Assembly (NCBI GenBank): GCA_039566865.1
Contig: CM076957.1
Coordinates: 10,487,896 to 10,551,895, forward strand
Length of the DNA: 64,000 bases
Direction: 5' to 3'
From: Aurelia coerulea
Lineage: Eukaryota > Cnidaria > Scyphozoa > Semaeostomeae > Ulmaridae
Shown in pieces: positions 11,449 to 21,307 of the stretch; position 1 is the stretch's first letter; every line of letters starts with the position of its first letter. The translations under genes were made by a program, and so were the position numbers. The notes under the pieces were generated by a model. It worked only from the letters and a program-made list of their open reading frames with translations, was not told the DNA's origin and ran no database searches.

Positions 11449-12226
11449 AAGAGGCTGGGTTACTGGTGATTGGGCAATTGCGGCGCCAGTGTCCGAACTG
11501 TCCGCAGGCCAGGCAAATGTCGGTTGGTTTTGCTTGCATCCTGAAGGCTGGACGCTGAAACTGGGGCGTATTGTTTAAGTAGCCTGGTCTTCCAGCCGCG
11601 GGGAAACGAAATGGCTGTGGCTGGGGAAAGCACGCTTGTGGTTGCGAAATTTGCTGTCTTCCGGCAAGAAATGGCTGCATAGGACTGTTGTGAAATTTCT
11701 GCCTGGTTGCGGTCTTTCTTTTAATCATTGCTCTGGACTCCGCTGCACGAAGCTTTTTCTCATCCTCGCTGTCGCTCGCTATCTCATCTGACACGTATTC
11801 TTCCACCGTTGACCAGCCAGCTGGGGATCTGTCAGCAATCTTAATCAATTTGTTGCGTTTGTGTAGCTCCTTACAAATCGAATTTAACCGCTTCTTGGGC
11901 CTTGTCTTCGCTCCTGTTTCCAAAAGTTTAGTTACTTCTTCTATTCGATCGATTATTCCATCGTTGAACTCAAATTGCATCTTGTTGGATTTGAATTTGA
12001 ATTCTCTGTGCTGGCAAGATTTTTTCTTTGAATCGTCATCTGACTCGTGCGTTAGCTCACGTTTCAAACTCTTAAACTTGCTATCGAAGAACGACTGCAT
12101 CAGGGACAATGCCTCGCTGTTATCCAAGGTGTCCTGGCCATTTTGCGAAGGTGTTTCCCTGATTTCCATTTCATCGTCTAACGTTTGTCTTGTTCCACTC
12201 TCAGAGTTTCTTTCGGTCGCAGACAT
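11414..12226 (-). CDS. Gag-like nucleocapsid protein of the Ngaro-like element
   Basis: A 270-codon intact frame starts with an ATG at 12226, just inside the 5' repeat. The protein is highly charged in its first half and becomes rich in Gln, Pro and Phe (about residues 175-235). It ends with a CCHC zinc knuckle (CLACGQFGHWRRNC) near residues 238-251, as used to bind the RNA template. It is the first ORF of the element; the pol frame overlaps its last 35 nucleotides in another phase, which suggests frameshifting or reinitiation for pol. No protease was recognised. Confidence 0.85.
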   Translation of the reverse strand: MSATERNSESGTRQTLDDEMEIRETPSQNGQDTLDNSEALSLMQSFFDSKFKSLKRELTHESDDDSKKKSCQHREFKFKSNKMQFEFNDGIIDRIEEVTKLLETGAKTRPKKRLNSICKELHKRNKLIKIADRSPAGWSTVEEYVSDEIASDSEDEKKLRAAESRAMIKRKTATRQKFHNSPMQPFLAGRQQISQPQACFPQPQPFRFPAAGRPGYLNNTPQFQRPAFRMQAKPTDICLACGQFGHWRRNCPITSNPASFGRLQLQQKRR

Positions 12227-12244
12227 AACGCAAACAGCACACCT

Positions 12245-12414
12245 ATCTTACATAAAAGTACTTGCTATCGACCTGTGATTCTCCACGCCTTGAAGAGCTT
12301 TTTATATTTGCCTACTAAGCACGCCTCACGGAGAGCGTGCAACAGTATTCCCTTAAGAGCTTAACAATGCTGCTACAAAATAGTTTCCTATTGTACTGTT
12401 AATAAATTCATTTA
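12245..12414 (-). repeat. 5' (A1) repeat of the Ngaro-like element
   Basis: This repeat is nearly identical to 7310-7475 and 7707-7872. It is the left half of the split direct repeat and should hold the promoter for the minus-strand transcript. It abuts the MITE sequence at 12415. Confidence 0.88.
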
Positions 12415-13289
12415 TTAGTCTTAACATCGCATCTTCATTTTGAAGTGAAAACCAGAGAGATTAGTACGCCTTTCTGCATCATCGTGGTGGAGGGGGAATC
12501 TCCGGATGAGCAACACAAAAACTGGGTTGACACTTTGTTTCATTGCCTTGACGACGTGCAAGAGTTTAAAGGTCTGAAAATCGAATCTAATAGGTCTCAG
12601 GGGAAAATACTAAGTTTATACTTTGCCATGGCAGGTCGAAAAAGCAATTGAAACTATTCTTTAGTTAAGAAAAGACAGTTTATTTTACTCCGTGCCGTGA
12701 AACCGTGAAACAGTAAAAATTCCCATTTGAAATTTCCAGTTGGCACAAGGCAACAATAACAGCAGCAAACAGTTTTCCCGAGACCTATTTGTTTCAATTC
12801 TTCACACCATAGGCTAATTCACACAATCAAAAATGATTTAAATCTAAATTCCGTTCAATTACAAAGCGACGTTTTCTCTTGTGAATAAAATTTCTACCCG
12901 CTCTGGACGTCAAGGTAATGAACGAATTGTCAACTAATTTTTGTGTCCCTTTGTGTTGCTCATCGAGGGAGTCCCCACCATCACGAAGCAGGAAGGCGTA
13001 ATAATCTCTTTGGCTTTGCCTTGACATGAAAGTGGAATGTTAGAGCTCATAACTCCATTTTCAGATTACTAATTTCTGCCTACGATATGCCAAACTGTAA
13101 GTTGAAATATCTAGCACGTAACTAGAATGAATAGAAATTACCAGATTAAAAAGATTTTTCTCTGTGCTCACAAACGTCGGAACTTTTTTTTGGGACACCC
13201 GGTAGTAGTTGTAGATTGTCCCCGGCACCTTCAACACCATGGTTTCATCATATATTTTTTGCAAGTGCATACGTTGCTATGCTTTCACC

Positions 13290-13925
13290 AAGATGTGTGA
13301 GCTTCACACAATGATAATACGAAATGCGGAACAGAATGACAATGTGAGAATTTACGGAATGAGAATGGAACGCACTGAATGATAATAAGAGTTTACAGAA
13401 TGATAATGGAATTTTACAGATTGATAATATAAATAATAAAATGATAATACAACTTTACAAAATGATAATGAGATTTTACAGAATGATAATATAAATAATA
13501 AAATGATAATACAACTTTACAAAATGACAATTAGATTTTTCAAAATGATAATAGAAATAACAAAATGATACTGAGATTTTACAGAATGATAATAGAAATG
13601 ACAACATGATACTGAGATTTTACAGAATGATAATAGAAATACTAAAATGATAATATAGAGTTTACAGAATGATATTAAAATTCTCTCTGTGGGGAAATCT
13701 CTATTTGGACTCTATGGGGGAAAACAGAGAGGAAGAAGAAGAACAGCCTGGGTAGACAACATCAGAGAATGGTGTGGAGGAATGTTGATGGCGCGCAATA
13801 ATGCACGGAAACATGGAAACGCAGTATTGTTTTGACTGGATGGTGCCTACGGCTCCAATGGGGCTTTGGCGTTAAAGAAGAAGAATTAAAACTCTACGGA
13901 ATGATAATAGTAACTACAGAAAATA
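13290..13925. repeat. AT-rich minisatellite built on GAATGATAATA
   Basis: Irregular tandem copies of a unit of roughly 25-30 bp containing TTTACAGAATGATAATAGAAAT occupy 13300-13680 and resume at about 13888-13925. A non-repetitive 200-bp LINE-like piece interrupts them. The array begins about 100 bp after the end of the MITE. Confidence 0.8.
13685..13885 (+). pseudogene. 3' remnant of a LINE inside the minisatellite
   Basis: One frame reads an Arg-rich stretch followed by TAWVDNIREWCGG, resembling the extreme C-terminus of some non-LTR reverse transcriptases (a WxDNI-type motif before the stop). The match is short and by eye, so both the family and the borders are uncertain. Confidence 0.4.
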
Positions 13926-14307
13926 AACTAATTCTTTTGGCTTGGCACTCCATGCAAATGCCCCCCCCCCCGTGCCATCTTTTTCGGAATCGTCTATTGT
14001 AAATCCCTCATGTGGAGTGGGACCAAATAGTCTCTATCTCTCAGTAACATCAAACAGAACAGGTACATTCAGCACATACGTATACGGGGGTTCAGTCCGA
14101 GAAATTTTCAGGAAACCCAAAAATATCAGTTTGGCTTTATTGCAACCCAAAAATATCAGCATATACCTTGACATTTGTAAACGAACATAAAAGATCCTGA
14201 AACAATGCAAATTGAGACCAGGATTGCATCTAAAGAACCCAGAAATCATATCAAAAATATAATTTCAGCATGTTTGGACCCAAAAATATCAATTTCGGGG
14301 ATATTCT
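13926..14307. other. Non-coding stretch
   Basis: A poly-C run lies near 13962 and another near 14612, but no paired element could be defined. No exon recognised. Confidence 0.3.
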
Positions 14308-14548
14308 AAATACGGTGCTGGAATGGTGATAAATGCAACTGTAGGCTTTGCAAAACATATGTACAACAGGTTGGGTTCATAACAGGATAGTTAGTGAAAT
14401 TACTGTAATTATACATATACATATTATTTTTAAATTAGATTGTAAATTTTGTAAATAAGTAGGCCTTAATTAGCTGTAATTTTAGCTATGGTTTTGTTTT
14501 CAGCCTACTTCGTAAATAAATTAATGATGATGATGATGATGATGATGA
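14308..14548 (+). mobile_element. 3' end of a CR1/L2-type LINE with (ATG)n tail
   Basis: The 5' part encodes the last residues of an ORF2 (IRCWNGDKCNCRLCK, then a stop), matching the ends of the LINE copy at 48480-48846 and, more distantly, the intact LINE ORF2 ending near 29370. The 3' untranslated region has AGTAGGCCTTAATTAGCTGT, shared with the 48.7 kb copy, and ends in an (ATG)n microsatellite typical of LINE tails. Strongly 5'-truncated. Confidence 0.85.
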
Positions 14549-14816
14549 TTCTGACCAAAAAATATCGGAAAATAGCGGACTTACCTCCCCATATGTGCAT
14601 GTGCTGAGTGCCCCCCCCCCAGGGATGAAATGGTACAGAACATTGTGATTGAAGTTGATAGATTTTGCAGATAATATGCACACAAATAACAAAAAAATTT
14701 GCAGTGGAAGACGACGCTTTTAAGCAATAACTTTCTGATGTACAATTGAGCTTTAGACGATTGCTTGTCTTAACCAATTCAAAGATCACAATCAACCAGC
14801 GTTTTTTGCAATGCGT

Positions 14817-14818
<2 letters not shown>

Positions 14819-14854
<36 letters not shown>
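14819..14854. repeat. (CT)n microsatellite
   Basis: A perfect CT dinucleotide run of 36 bp. Confidence 0.97.
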
Positions 14855-14857
<3 letters not shown>

Positions 14858-14968
14858 AATCCGTTACGTACACTAAGTGACGTGACTACGTATAAATGAA
14901 AAGTTCATCCCGCTTGATTTAGGGGGGGGGGGCTAGATAAAACCCATATATGCCCAGTCTAGTGTATA

Positions 14969-15555
14969 CAGTAGAAACCCGCATAAAAGAACCTGCTTTT
15001 ATGAGAACCTTGAGGCTGAAATTTAATCTTTTGAACCCCCTAAATAAGAACCCCTAAGAGGCTGAAACTGGGAAAGGTTCTTGTATAATAGCTTTCATGT
15101 AGATGATTAGAATGACAAGAATTTGAAGAATTCTTCAGAATTCTTCACATTCTGATCAGACCTCTTCATTGGTACAAGAGATTAAAGGATTTTTAAACAG
15201 GTATTCTTATGCCCTGTTCACACTGGCAAGTTAAACCAGCTGAAAGTAAATCAGGCTATGGTAGGTGCATTCTAATTGGTCAATCCAACAATTCAAATGC
15301 ATTTGATTGGTTTAAATTGAACATGGTTTAAATAAAGCTGGTTTAACTGTGTCATTGTGAAAAGGGTATTACAGACCCACAAATTTTCTCAAGAATTCTC
15401 AAGACAGTGTTAATGCCTCCAAGGCCTGCACGTATATAAGAACCTTTTTAAGAACCTTACAGGCTGGAATTTAGAATAGCAGCCAGTTGATTAAATTAAG
15501 AACCTATTCAGGCTGCCCAGAAAAAACTTAGGTTCTTTTATGTGGGTTTCTACTG
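14969..15555. mobile_element. TA-flanked MITE, pogo/Tigger-like ends
   Basis: The ends CAGTAGAAACCCGCATAAAA and its near-perfect inverse are flanked by TA on both sides. The length is 587 bp. The end sequence recalls pogo/Tigger elements (CAGTA...AACC). No transposase, so non-autonomous. Confidence 0.82.
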
Positions 15556-15741
15556 TACTATTTTACTAAAATATCCAGTCCTTCACATGAAACGATTGTA
15601 TTCCTAATGGAAAGGGGCTTAATTTTGTCAATCTGTAAAATGCAATGCATCTCTGATTAGAATCTCAGGTTTATTTGACTTGAAATACATATAATCAAAA
15701 TGATAATCTGTTCTTCTGGATAGCTATACGGTATCCTTGGG

Positions 15742-15896
15742 CAGGGCCGTAGGAAGCAGCTTCGGATTGGGGGAGGGCAATTGTTCTCAAAACAATAGAG
15801 AACAATACATCTAGTTAATGTGTGTGACGTAGCACCATTTTTTAAAGAATTTATTGGGGGGCTTGAGCCCCCCTGCCCCCGCTCCCTACGGGCCTG
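15742..15896. mobile_element. Short hAT-type MITE (155 bp)
   Basis: The inverted ends are CAGGGCCGTAGG and CCTACGGGCCTG. They are flanked by an 8-bp duplication, TCCTTGGG/TCCTTGAG (one mismatch). CAGGG-type ends and 8-bp duplications fit the hAT superfamily. G/C runs lie just inside each end, as in the other hAT copies of this window. Confidence 0.85.
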
Positions 15897-16123
15897 TCCT
15901 TGAGGGAGATTTATTCATTCACCAAAGCTCATCACCAAACGCCTGTCTAGAAAGTGATGTGCAAGTCAGACCCAGAAAAATTCACGCAGACCCGTACAAA
16001 CAAAGATGCTTAAATTTTACACACTGATCCAGAATATTATATACCTCGTTCAGGAAGACACACATTAATGCCCCCTTTGGACCGAAAATCAAAGAGCCTA
16101 GACAGCGACAGACCCAGGGAGAA
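15897..16123. other. Non-coding stretch
   Basis: Nothing recognised. Confidence 0.3.
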
Positions 16124-16446
16124 CTTGCACCAGACGTAGACTTATTACAGTTCGTCCCTAGTTTTCGCTCGCTATTGAGTAGAATTACTTATTGAATTGA
16201 ATGGAATCGCTCTCTCAAACAGGGACTCATAATCAAACTATCTCAAAATCAGGACAAAAACTCGTTTTCACGTCAAGTTCTTGACGTTACAATCAGATTG
16301 CAGCATTCGGAGCTGCTCGGCTGTGATTGGTTCATTTAAATTTGCCGCGAAAATTTTAGGGTTTTCGGTAAAATTTTCGGTAGTTTTCGAAATTGTCGGT
16401 GCCCACAGAGTATACGGGACAGAGCTTCGCATTGTTTTTTGCCAAA

Positions 16447-16616
16447 ATGGAGGTTGTTATCATCGCAGCTGCGGACGGAATAAAGACAAAGAATCTGACT
16501 GTTGAGGATCTCAAAAGGCACTGTTGTACGGAAGAGATTTGAAGGGAAAGGATGCATTTTGTTTGTTTGCCAACTTGCTGTGGGAAGACTTACAGTTTGA
16601 CGAATTTAAATTGTGA
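16447..16616 (+). pseudogene. Small ORF with one apparent frameshift, function unknown
   Basis: From an ATG in good Kozak context (AAAATGG), about 22 codons read a plausible protein (MEVVIIAAADGIKTKNLTV). At an A run near 16510 the frame changes by one base, after which a second plausible frame runs to a TGA at 16614. The second part is rich in Leu, Phe and acidic residues (CLFANLLWEDLQFDEF). Treated as one unit it would be about 56 residues. I do not recognise the family. It sits inside the inverted-repeat element at 16124-18127, so it may be a remnant of that element's protein or captured DNA. Confidence 0.35.
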
Positions 16617-17125
16617 AACACAGGATTCCTTTTTTGGCCCGAGCAAAACAAAAAAGGAGCTCGAGGTAAGCACTTTGACCCAGCAAAAAGTTAAGAGAAA
16701 ACTCACACATTCGGTGGAAAAGATACCCAACATTTCTTGAAACATTCCTCTATAAACAGTAGAAGTATTCGTATTTGAAATTCTATGGAAATGATAGTAA
16801 ATTTGCCAAAGAGGCTTGAACCTTGAAAACGTTTCTTCTTGCAAAGTGCCGATCAATTTATCTTTCCTTCTAAAGTTTAAAATCGCAGACAACAGTTCAA
16901 TCTTACGAAACAAATGTGTCATAAGAGTTTTGTGGATGACTGTAAATTTTTTATAGGAGAATTATTTATAGTTTTGAGAAGCCTTTGTGAGTGTTTTTCT
17001 CTACGTTTTGAGAATAATTTGTGTTCGTTTCTTGAGCTTTCCCGACCGAAGAACATTCTAGAAAGAATTCCAAAGTTCCCCTGGAGATAACGCTAGAAAA
17101 CTCGCGTATTTTAAGATAAAGAATA

Positions 17126-17528
17126 CACGTTTTTTCTTTTATAAGAAACTTGGATAAGCCCATAGTACTAAAAGTTTCTTAATTTCACGTGAAAATTTCA
17201 GCTTTTGAGTACTAACAGTTTCTTAATGTGTTTCTTATTTTTTGGATGCATTTAGGATGCATGTAGCATCTACCACTGCCAAGTACTCGTTTCTTGACAG
17301 ACAGCACAATTTTTAGGGAGAAGGAGAGTTCTATTTGATTCAAAGCATAAATCTATCATGAATATTACTAAAATATAAAGGCTCAACGACAATTTTCGAA
17401 TGATTTCCTTGTGTTTGGCTTTAAAAGTTTCTTAGCAATTCTCAAGCATAGTACTAGAGTTTCTTAATTTTTTCGCCATCCTAGTACTAGTTTCTTATAA
17501 ACCAGTTTCCTATAAAAGAAAAAACGTG
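17126..17528. mobile_element. TA-flanked MITE (CACGTTTTTT family), copy 1
   Basis: The ends CACGTTTTTTCTTTTATAAG and its inverse are flanked by TA. The length is 403 bp. Internally it carries repeated AAGAAACT and CTAGTACTA words. The same family occurs at 39254-39673. Confidence 0.85.
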
Positions 17529-17695
17529 TAACCGAAACTTCATGAAACGTTTATGCTTTGTTGACCATAGTATTAGCAGCCGAAATACTGTTTTAGTGAT
17601 TGAAATTATTGCAAAATAGCGCAGGTTTTTGCGTGAAACAGTCTCACAATAGGTTGCAGAAGGCTTCAGCAAAAAGTTTCTGAAATATACCTTGG

Positions 17696-17825
17696 GTTCC
17701 TTTGGCAATCAAAACAATCATGATTGTATTGTTTTAGATTTATCATTGTTTCATTTGAAAGAAATTAGATCCCGCTGGCTGGCTGAATTTGACGAAATCT
17801 TTATTGTTTTGATTGTCAAAGGAAC
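17696..17825. repeat. 130-bp hairpin
   Basis: GGTTCCTTTGGCAATCAAAA at the left pairs with TTTTGATTGTCAAAGGAACG at the right, leaving a loop of about 80 bp. Likely a small MITE; no clear target duplication. Confidence 0.55.
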
Positions 17826-17935
17826 GCAAGTTTGTCTGGTTCACTCATTCCGAAAAAGTTTGAAGGCGTGGAAAAGTCACATGACCTCCATCATAGCTAG
17901 GAAGTCTCCCTGCGGCACGACCGATCAATCGAATC

Positions 17936-17936
17936 C

Positions 17937-17968
<32 letters not shown>
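17936..17968. repeat. (ATCA)n microsatellite
   Basis: Eight or so ATCA units in tandem, followed by CGACCGACC. Confidence 0.9.
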
Positions 17969-18231
17969 ACCGACCAAGTTTTCGGTCGATTTCTCGTACA
18001 TTAGTTTTGTCCTCGTTTTCACATACCTTTTTTATGAGTCGTAGATTGAGCGAAAAGGCTAAAGTCAACATTATAAAAAACGAGCGAAATTTACGACGAA
18101 TTGTAATCAGTCTACACCAGACGCAAGCATAATGCTTAAACGCATCTCAAAAAAAACTTTACCCAGTATGACTCGGACATCACATTCTAGATGTCCTTTG
18201 AATGGGGGGCAATGATGGCAGTTCTCTGTTG

Positions 18232-18374
18232 CCAATAGACGATTACGCTAAAGATGGTGGCGAGGAAATCTTTACCAAGATGCATTGCGTTCGAGTTACG
18301 GATTTTTAATGATTATATAGGAATTCGAGTAAAAAACTTAATGCATCTTGGTAAAAAGAATAATCGTCTATTGG
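18232..18374. mobile_element. 143-bp palindromic MITE
   Basis: CCAATAGACGATTA at the left end matches TAATCGTCTATTGG at the right. A second pairing block, TTTACCAAGATGCATT against AATGCATCTTGGTAAA, lies inside. It is nearly one full stem and has no coding capacity. Confidence 0.75.
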
Positions 18375-18853
18375 AACATCATTCCAAGAATTATAGTTGA
18401 TGACCTGATATAACGATAAGACATCTTAGGATTATAAAAAGCCTCTTGTATTTGCTGGTATATGATATTCTCAGTGCATGCAAAAACGAAACAAAGTCAG
18501 AAAAACAGCACCGTGTGTCGATTTTTCCTTGCCCAATTCATAGCCCACACTGCTCAGCTCAGATACTGAAGCTATCAAAATCATTTTTGGTAAATACAAG
18601 ATGCTTGATTTCTTCACTTTCTTGTCCTACTTTTGCTAAAATGTATTGTATCCATTATAAGCCATTATCTCCCCAGAATACTCTCTTTCACCGGTACGAA
18701 CCACGGAGCCATGGACTACATAACTACGGAACCAGGAACCATGGACTGCGGAGCTAGCAACAGGCGGAGGAGAGTATGCCCAGAAAGTAGATTAGGGCTG
18801 TAAATGTTCCATTGCCAATTATTATCACACTTACATTTGTTTTCGCTTTTTAG

Positions 18854-18897
18854 GCAATCGTATTGAACCAGATCCATCTGAAGCTGACGAATGCTGA
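18854..18897 (+). CDS. Candidate terminal exon of the VWA-domain gene
   Basis: A T-rich tract ends in TTTTTAG at 18853. Joining here restores the codon left open in phase 1 at 3807 and gives about 14 more residues (NRIEPDPSEADEC) before TGA at 18895. The sequence after the stop has a canonical ATTAAA poly(A) signal at 18982. The short, acidic, Cys-ending tail after the last VWA helix is plausible for a secreted adhesion protein. The link to the 3570 exon rests on phase and position only, across an intron of about 15 kb filled with transposons. Confidence 0.5.
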
Positions 18898-19005
18898 AGT
18901 GATAATCCAGCTAACATCAAGTTCTTTGAGTTTACTTTTGTGAAAACTTATGTCATACTTTATAACAATAGTTTGTTGATAATTAAAGATTGTTCGTCAT
19001 ACAAC
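18898..19005 (+). promoter_or_regulatory. 3' UTR and poly(A) signal of the VWA gene candidate
   Basis: Runs from the TGA at 18895-18897 to roughly 20 bases past ATTAAA (18982-18987). The cleavage site is inferred. Confidence 0.45.
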
Positions 19006-19035
19006 TTTCAGCAGAGTTCTTCTATTTCTCTCCTC

Positions 19036-19419
19036 CAGGGCCGTCGATAAGGTGGGGGGGGGGTAGCCAGGGTAGTTAAGTTACCCGGGAGCCCAGGGCC
19101 TTTAGGGTCCCGGAGAGATATATTATGTATTTGCTCTTTGTTTTCAATTTTCCTCAAGGAACATTTCTAGGCCTGCGTGCCCACTGCCATTCTAAGCTTA
19201 ATCTTTACACACGAGACAAAAAAAATTTCCATTTAAAAATTATGTTTTTAGCAGAGTAAAGGAAGAGGGCGTTTCCATCTAAAGGCATCACTTTATCAGT
19301 GCATAGGAGGGTGTGATCCGAGAAAAAGGGCGCGGTCCAGAAAAGTTTTCGACGTCTTCGGTGCCGAGGACCCCTTCCATCTCCAACCCTGCTGCCCGGT
19401 CGGCCTCTCGACGGCCCTG
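19036..19419. mobile_element. hAT-type MITE (384 bp)
   Basis: The ends are CAGGGCCGTCGATAAGG and CTCTCGACGGCCCTG, flanked by an 8-bp duplication CTCTCCTC/CTTTCCTC (7 of 8). A run of G follows the left end. The terminal sequence closely matches the copy at 54286-54959. Confidence 0.85.
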
Positions 19420-19735
19420 CTTTCCTCTTGAATTCACTCATAAGGACATTTCTAGCTCATCGTCTTTACTGGAATTTTTATATTTGTAAAAATGTTGATT
19501 TATGATTAACTATGGATGCTTTTGGAATATTTTATGACATAAAGAAAAATCTACACATGCAGTTTTTATTAGCTGAGGATGAAATAAGTTCCTGTCGAAA
19601 TATTCTATCAATAGATGAAAATATGGCTTGGTCTTATCGTTTACGTCGAAGTTAAGATAACAACTCGAAATGTCTTGATAATACTGGAATTTTCATTAAA
19701 TACAAGAAAAATGACGAAAGTTTTAGAGCAATATC
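19420..19735. other. Non-coding stretch
   Basis: Nothing recognised. Confidence 0.3.
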
Positions 19736-19737
19736 TA

Positions 19738-19970
19738 CACTCTTGGCCAAAATACTTGTGACAAATCACAAAATTGCCCTGCCTTGGTCTTTGATTACGT
19801 GCCCCTCGCCCCCTTCCTCGTTTAAAGGTTGCTTGAATCAAACGCCATTCGACCTTCTCAACATTGAATTAGGGGGAAAGGGGGATCAGGAGGTTTTAAA
19901 CGTATATTTTCTCCTCCATCACGAAAACACTTAAATTTGCCTCTGTCCCAGCCTCTTTTGGCCAGGATTT
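19738..19970 (-). mobile_element. MITE with TTGGCCA ends, copy 1
   Basis: The ends are CACTCTTGGCCAAAATA and its near inverse, flanked by TA. This copy is inverted relative to the ones at 46702-46945 and 48234-48477 and more diverged from them. Length 233 bp. Confidence 0.8.
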
Positions 19971-20754
19971 TATGTACTCGTACATTTTCAAAACCACGCA
20001 CATAGCTTGAGTATGTCTGCTGGACTATTTCTCAGCATCGACTAAAATGGCATACGCAGTAAAAGCGACACCTGTGGCCCTATTACCCCATTGTAGTTAC
20101 TCCCAAATGTTTACTTTGCAGAGTCGCGCATGCGTTTTTTATATGATTTCAGTAACAAACGGGAAGACTGGCCAAAACCAGAACGAAAATAACGGGCTTG
20201 ATAACGGGTGCGTATTTCAATTTGCATCAAATTGCTTATACTGTATTTTACAATTTGTATTTGTTTATCTTTGTACGATTGCAGTACACGCAACAAGAAT
20301 ATGTTTTTAACAAAACCAGAATATCCTGTTTCCTGTTATAGAAATTAATTGATTGTAAGTATAAACAGCATATGATCAGCATGCAGCATTGCTTAAGGGC
20401 TACCCTCCTTAAATATTTGAAATGAAAATGAAATGAAATGAATAAACCTTGAATATTCTTCAACCAAGCGATGATTTTTTCTCAGAATTCCAAGTATTAA
20501 ATTATAAGAGTTAGGGAGTGTCCTCTTCAATTACAAATGGTTGATTTTTGAATAACGTCGACATTTATAAAAATTCGACCTTAGGCAGGGACAATGCTAA
20601 ATAACATTATTGGAGCTGTGCAGACCCCGAATTTGCCAAAAACACCCGCATTTGCTTATGAAGTGAGAATTTCTTGGCGTATCGTTGAAAAGGATGCAAG
20701 CTGGGCAATGCATTAAGCAAAGCTTTTCTCGAGTGCCCTTGGCTATACGCACTT
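19971..20754. other. Non-coding stretch
   Basis: An AAATG-rich run lies near 20418-20445. No gene recognised. Confidence 0.3.
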
Positions 20755-21307
20755 GATTCATTGCTTGCCCATGATTTCAAAATTATGCAGACGTAAAAGG
20801 CAATATTTTTCGGAAAACCTTGATCAGGCGAAAGGTAACATGAAGGATTCCTGGAAGACGATGAACCAGGTGTTAGGTAAAAGATCTAAATTCATAAACA
20901 TAGATCTTTTAAAGGAATCTGGGTTTTTGGGGGAGATGAAGTGCTGACCCTATTGTTTTGATACATTGTGTTTCAGCTTTGTTGTAAGCGAATCGAATTT
21001 GGGGCTCACGTTGTCATGCGCATTGCTTCTTTTGTTTCTTCCCTTGTTCTCAACGGTGAAGCTTGTTTGCATATTGCATAAGTGAAGTAAATCGATGCTG
21101 CGCATGCCATCTAGAGCCCTTTTTGGGGGATTCCTTGAGGCTCACAACTTAGCCTGTTCGCATCCCCAACAAGGAGGACAAATCTTAAATAAGCAGGAAA
21201 TCTCCAACACTATGAATGCATACTTCTGCTCCGTAGGTAAGGATCTAGCAAGCAAGATTGAGGATACCTCCAACCCCATGCTTAGACTGATTACAATTGA
21301 GTCCTAA
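20755..21307 (+). pseudogene. Broken LINE fragment (endonuclease-RT linker)
   Basis: Two separated frames resemble the linker between endonuclease and RT domains in CR1/jockey-type LINEs. 20770-20900 encodes a KRQYFSENLDQAKGNMKDSW segment followed by VLGKRSK. 21165-21305 encodes EISNTMNAYFCSVGKDLASK, the helix that precedes the RT. About 250 bp between them is unrelated or rearranged. Stops and a frame change make it a relic. Confidence 0.6.

Larger units (their letters stand above)
7079..12414 (-). mobile_element. Ngaro/PAT-like (DIRS order) tyrosine-recombinase retrotransposon
   Basis: In minus-strand order the element has a 170-bp repeat (12414-12245), a Gag with a zinc knuckle, an RT/RNase H region, a tyrosine recombinase, and then split direct repeats at 7967-7079. 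Direct rather than inverted terminal repeats and the absence of a recognisable methyltransferase point to Ngaro/PAT rather than DIRS1. The insertion site is known exactly because the host MITE has an uninterrupted copy at 45599-46543. No target duplication is seen, as expected for recombinase-mediated insertion. The repeats are nearly identical (one visible difference, near 7727), suggesting recent insertion, yet the pol region has frameshifts. Confidence 0.9.
6925..13202. mobile_element. Palindromic TA-flanked MITE (CCGGGTGTCCC family), split by an Ngaro-like element
   Basis: The ends are CTGGGTGTCCC and GGGACACCCGG, flanked on each side by TA, as for Tc1/mariner-type insertions. An uninterrupted, nearly identical copy lies at 45599-46543 (945 bp). 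Here the left 154 bp (6925-7078) and the right 788 bp (12415-13202) match that copy, with a retrotransposon between them. The arms are long and the whole unit folds back on itself. It has no transposase and is non-autonomous. Open frames such as that near 12445 recur in the second copy because the DNA is nearly identical, and are not evidence of a gene. Confidence 0.88.
16124..18127. mobile_element. About 2-kb inverted-repeat element with nested MITEs
   Basis: The ends (CTTGCACCAGACGTAGACTT and the inverse of about 18090-18127) are complementary at roughly 70-75 percent over 45 bp. Weaker pairing continues inward: ACTCATAA and CAGGACA blocks at about 16226-16258 against about 18010-18040. A TA-flanked MITE (17126-17528) and a 130-bp hairpin (17696-17825) lie inside. 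A short broken ORF (16447-16616) is the only protein-like content. Superfamily undetermined. Confidence 0.5.

Noticed and set aside
7079..12414. DIRS1-type element with inverted terminal repeats and a methyltransferase
   Set aside because: The terminal repeats are direct and split, and no methyltransferase frame is present; Ngaro/PAT-like fits better.
12445..12651. ORF conserved between 12445-12651 and 45744-45959
   Set aside because: The two MITE copies are nearly identical DNA, so conservation of the frame says nothing about coding; one copy has a shifted stop.
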